Assembly: GCA_028873275.1 (NCBI GenBank)
Contig: JAGWLJ010000071.1
Location: 1 to 7,162 of the forward strand
DNA: 7,162 nt
Direction: 5' to 3'
Source: Pseudomonadota bacterium
Lineage (GTDB): Bacteria > Pseudomonadota > Alphaproteobacteria > Rickettsiales > SXRF01
Position 1 is the stretch's first letter. The number at the start of each line of letters is the position of its first letter. Below, piece by piece: positions 5,666-7,162 of the stretch. The notes under the pieces were generated by a model. That model saw only the letters and a list, made by a program, of their open reading frames with translations. It was not told where the DNA came from and made no database searches. The translations under genes were made by a program, and so were the position numbers.

Positions 5666-7162
5666 TGAATCTTCTGCAAATCCACGAGCCCGGTGAAACG
5701 CCCCTGCCACACAGCCAGGCAGCGGTAGGCATCGACCTCGGCACCACCTATTCGGTGGTGGCCGCGGCGGAAGGCGGCAGTGTGGAAGTCATCCGCAACA
5801 TGCACGGCCATGCGCTGATGCCATCCGCCGTATATTACGGCAAGGAGATCGAGGTGGGCTACCCGGCGCGGGCGCGCTATGAGAGAGGCGAAAGAGGCGT
5901 TATCGTCTCCGCCAAGCGGCGCATGCACGAGGCCGACAAGCGTCTCAAAGCCGGTGACCGCGAGGTCAGCCCGGTCGAAGTCTCCGCCGAAATCCTGAAA
6001 TCCCTGAAACGCATGGCCGAGCAGGCGCTGGGCCGCGAAGTGGCGCAGGCGGTCATCACCGTCCCCGCCTATTTCGACGACGCCGCCCGCGCCGCCACCC
6101 GGGACGCGGCACGGCTGGCCGGGCTGGAAGTCCTGCGCCTGATCAACGAGCCCACCGCCGCCGCCCTGGCGTACGGGCTCGACAAAGGCGTCGAGGGCAT
6201 TTACGCCATTTACGATCTGGGCGGCGGCACCTTCGATATTTCCCTGCTCAGGCTGGAAAAAGGCGTATTCCAGGTGCTTTCCACCGGAGGCGATACCCAG
6301 CTCGGCGGCGACGATTTCGATCAGGCCGTTGCCGCCTGGGCATTGACCGAGGCGGGATTCGGCGAAGCGCATCTGGCCGGCGAGGACGTCGGCGCGCTGG
6401 TGTCGTTGGCGCGCAACGCTAAACATGAATTGACCGAAAAAGGCAGCGCCGCGATCGTTTATCAGGGCCATGCCGTTACGCTGACCCGCGAGGATTTCGA
6501 AGCGCTGATTGCGCCTTATGTGGAAAAAACTCTGTCCGTCTGCGAACAGGCGCTGGCCGATGCCGATCTCTCCATCGCCGATGTCAAAGGCGTGGTCATG
6601 GTCGGCGGCTCGACGCGCGTGCCGCTGGTTTATCGGCGGGTCGGCAAGTTCTTCGGCAAGCCGCCGCTGACCGACATCAATCCGGACGAGGTGGTTGCCG
6701 TCGGCGCGGCGTTGCAGGCCGAGGGGCTTACGCATGGCTCCGATAACCTGCTGCTCGACGTCATCCCCCTGTCATTGGGGCTGGAAACCATGGGCGGGCT
6801 GACCGAGAAGCTGTTGCAACGCAATACGCCCATTCCCGTTTCGGTGTCGCAGGAATTCACCACCTATCAGGACGGCCAGACCGGCATGCAGATTCAGGTG
6901 GTGCAGGGCGAGCGCGAGATGGTGGCGCATAATCGGTCGCTGGCGCGGTTTGAGCTCACCGGTATCCCGCCGCTTCCCGCCGGCATCGCCCGCGTGCGTG
7001 TTACCTTCACGGTAGATGCCGATGGGCTGATGACTGTGTCCGCCGAGGAAAAAACCACCGGCGCCGAAGCCGTTGTGCATGTGAAGCCATCTTATGGGTT
7101 GCCGCCGGAGGAGATCGAAAAAATGCTTATGGCCAGCATGGAGAATGCGCGCAAAGACATAT
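5665..7162 (+). CDS. hscA: Fe-S chaperone HscA (Hsp70 family), 3' truncated by window end
   Basis: HscA is a specialised Hsp70 that binds the LPPVK motif of IscU and, driven by ATP and HscB, promotes cluster transfer. The visible 499 residues start with the HscA-type N-terminus MNLLQIHEPGETPLPHS. The ATPase motifs are GIDLGTTYS (22-30), VITVPAYFDDAARAATRDAARLAGL, NEPTAAALAYGLD (from 161), DLGGGTFDIS (184-193) and VVMVGGSTRVPLV. The substrate-binding domain starts near 362 (LLLDVIPLSLGLETMGG) and includes EFTTYQDGQTGMQ, QGEREMVAHNRSLARFEL and VKPSYGLPPEEIE; the lid helices begin just as the window ends. Two points are odd. The segment after the first ATPase motifs (about 73-112) is about 20 residues shorter than in E. 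coli HscA. GTTYS also replaces the common GTTNS. The gene runs off the window without a stop. Its ATG overlaps the preceding stop. Confidence 0.96.
   Translation, partial: MNLLQIHEPGETPLPHSQAAVGIDLGTTYSVVAAAEGGSVEVIRNMHGHALMPSAVYYGKEIEVGYPARARYERGERGVIVSAKRRMHEADKRLKAGDREVSPVEVSAEILKSLKRMAEQALGREVAQAVITVPAYFDDAARAATRDAARLAGLEVLRLINEPTAAALAYGLDKGVEGIYAIYDLGGGTFDISLLRLEKGVFQVLSTGGDTQLGGDDFDQAVAAWALTEAGFGEAHLAGEDVGALVSLARNAKHELTEKGSAAIVYQGHAVTLTREDFEALIAPYVEKTLSVCEQALADADLSIADVKGVVMVGGSTRVPLVYRRVGKFFGKPPLTDINPDEVVAVGAALQAEGLTHGSDNLLLDVIPLSLGLETMGGLTEKLLQRNTPIPVSVSQEFTTYQDGQTGMQIQVVQGEREMVAHNRSLARFELTGIPPLPAGIARVRVTFTVDADGLMTVSAEEKTTGAEAVVHVKPSYGLPPEEIEKMLMASMENARKDI

Noticed and set aside
5473..6735. 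Long open frame on the - strand opposite hscA and the 122-aa gene
   Set aside because: It is antisense to a clearly conserved Hsp70 sequence. Its translation is Gly/Ala/Asp/Arg/Gln-rich without any recognisable domain, which is the usual effect of GC-rich codon use on the opposite strand.

Overview
The window is a roughly 7.2 kb stretch of GC-rich bacterial DNA dominated by an ISC-type iron-sulfur cluster assembly operon. IscS, IscU, HscB and HscA resemble what I remember of the Rickettsiales and related alphaproteobacterial proteins. Examples are the IscS N-terminal region ending in LPIYLDYQATTP and its C-terminus SPLWEMAQDGIDISKIEWAGH. My best guess is an alphaproteobacterium outside the genus Rickettsia itself, because the GC content is far too high for that genus. 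This placement is inference from motif resemblance, not from a search.

Layout. Positions 1-228 hold the C-terminal tail of an unrecognised + strand gene. It converges, with a 3-nt gap, on a - strand MscS-family mechanosensitive channel gene (232-1512). A short divergent spacer (1513-1611) follows, then a + strand prepilin-like gene (1612-2331) with a type IV pilin N-terminus. Positions 2332-2424 are a regulatory spacer. It carries a near-consensus IscR type 1 operator (2370-2394) lying across a sigma70-type promoter (-35 at 2374, -10 at 2397).

From 2425 to the window end everything is on the + strand and tightly packed: iscS, an unrecognised 113-aa gene, iscU, iscA, a 59-bp palindromic repeat, hscB, an unrecognised 122-aa gene, and hscA cut by the window end. 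IscS supplies sulfur from cysteine, IscU is the scaffold and IscA an A-type carrier. HscB and HscA are the co-chaperone and chaperone pair that release the cluster from IscU; the HscA-binding LPPVK motif is intact in this IscU. No iscR or ferredoxin gene is visible; ferredoxin may follow hscA outside the window.

The unusual parts are the following. Two orphan small genes are spliced into an otherwise canonical isc gene order, both with lower GC (about 47% and 50% by hand count) than the neighbouring isc genes. A dispersed-type palindromic repeat sits directly against the hscB start codon and contains its only ribosome-binding-like sequence. The isc promoter carries an IscR-type operator although no iscR lies next to it. 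HscA appears to be about 20 residues short in its nucleotide-binding domain. No stretch longer than 300 bases lacks a gene.
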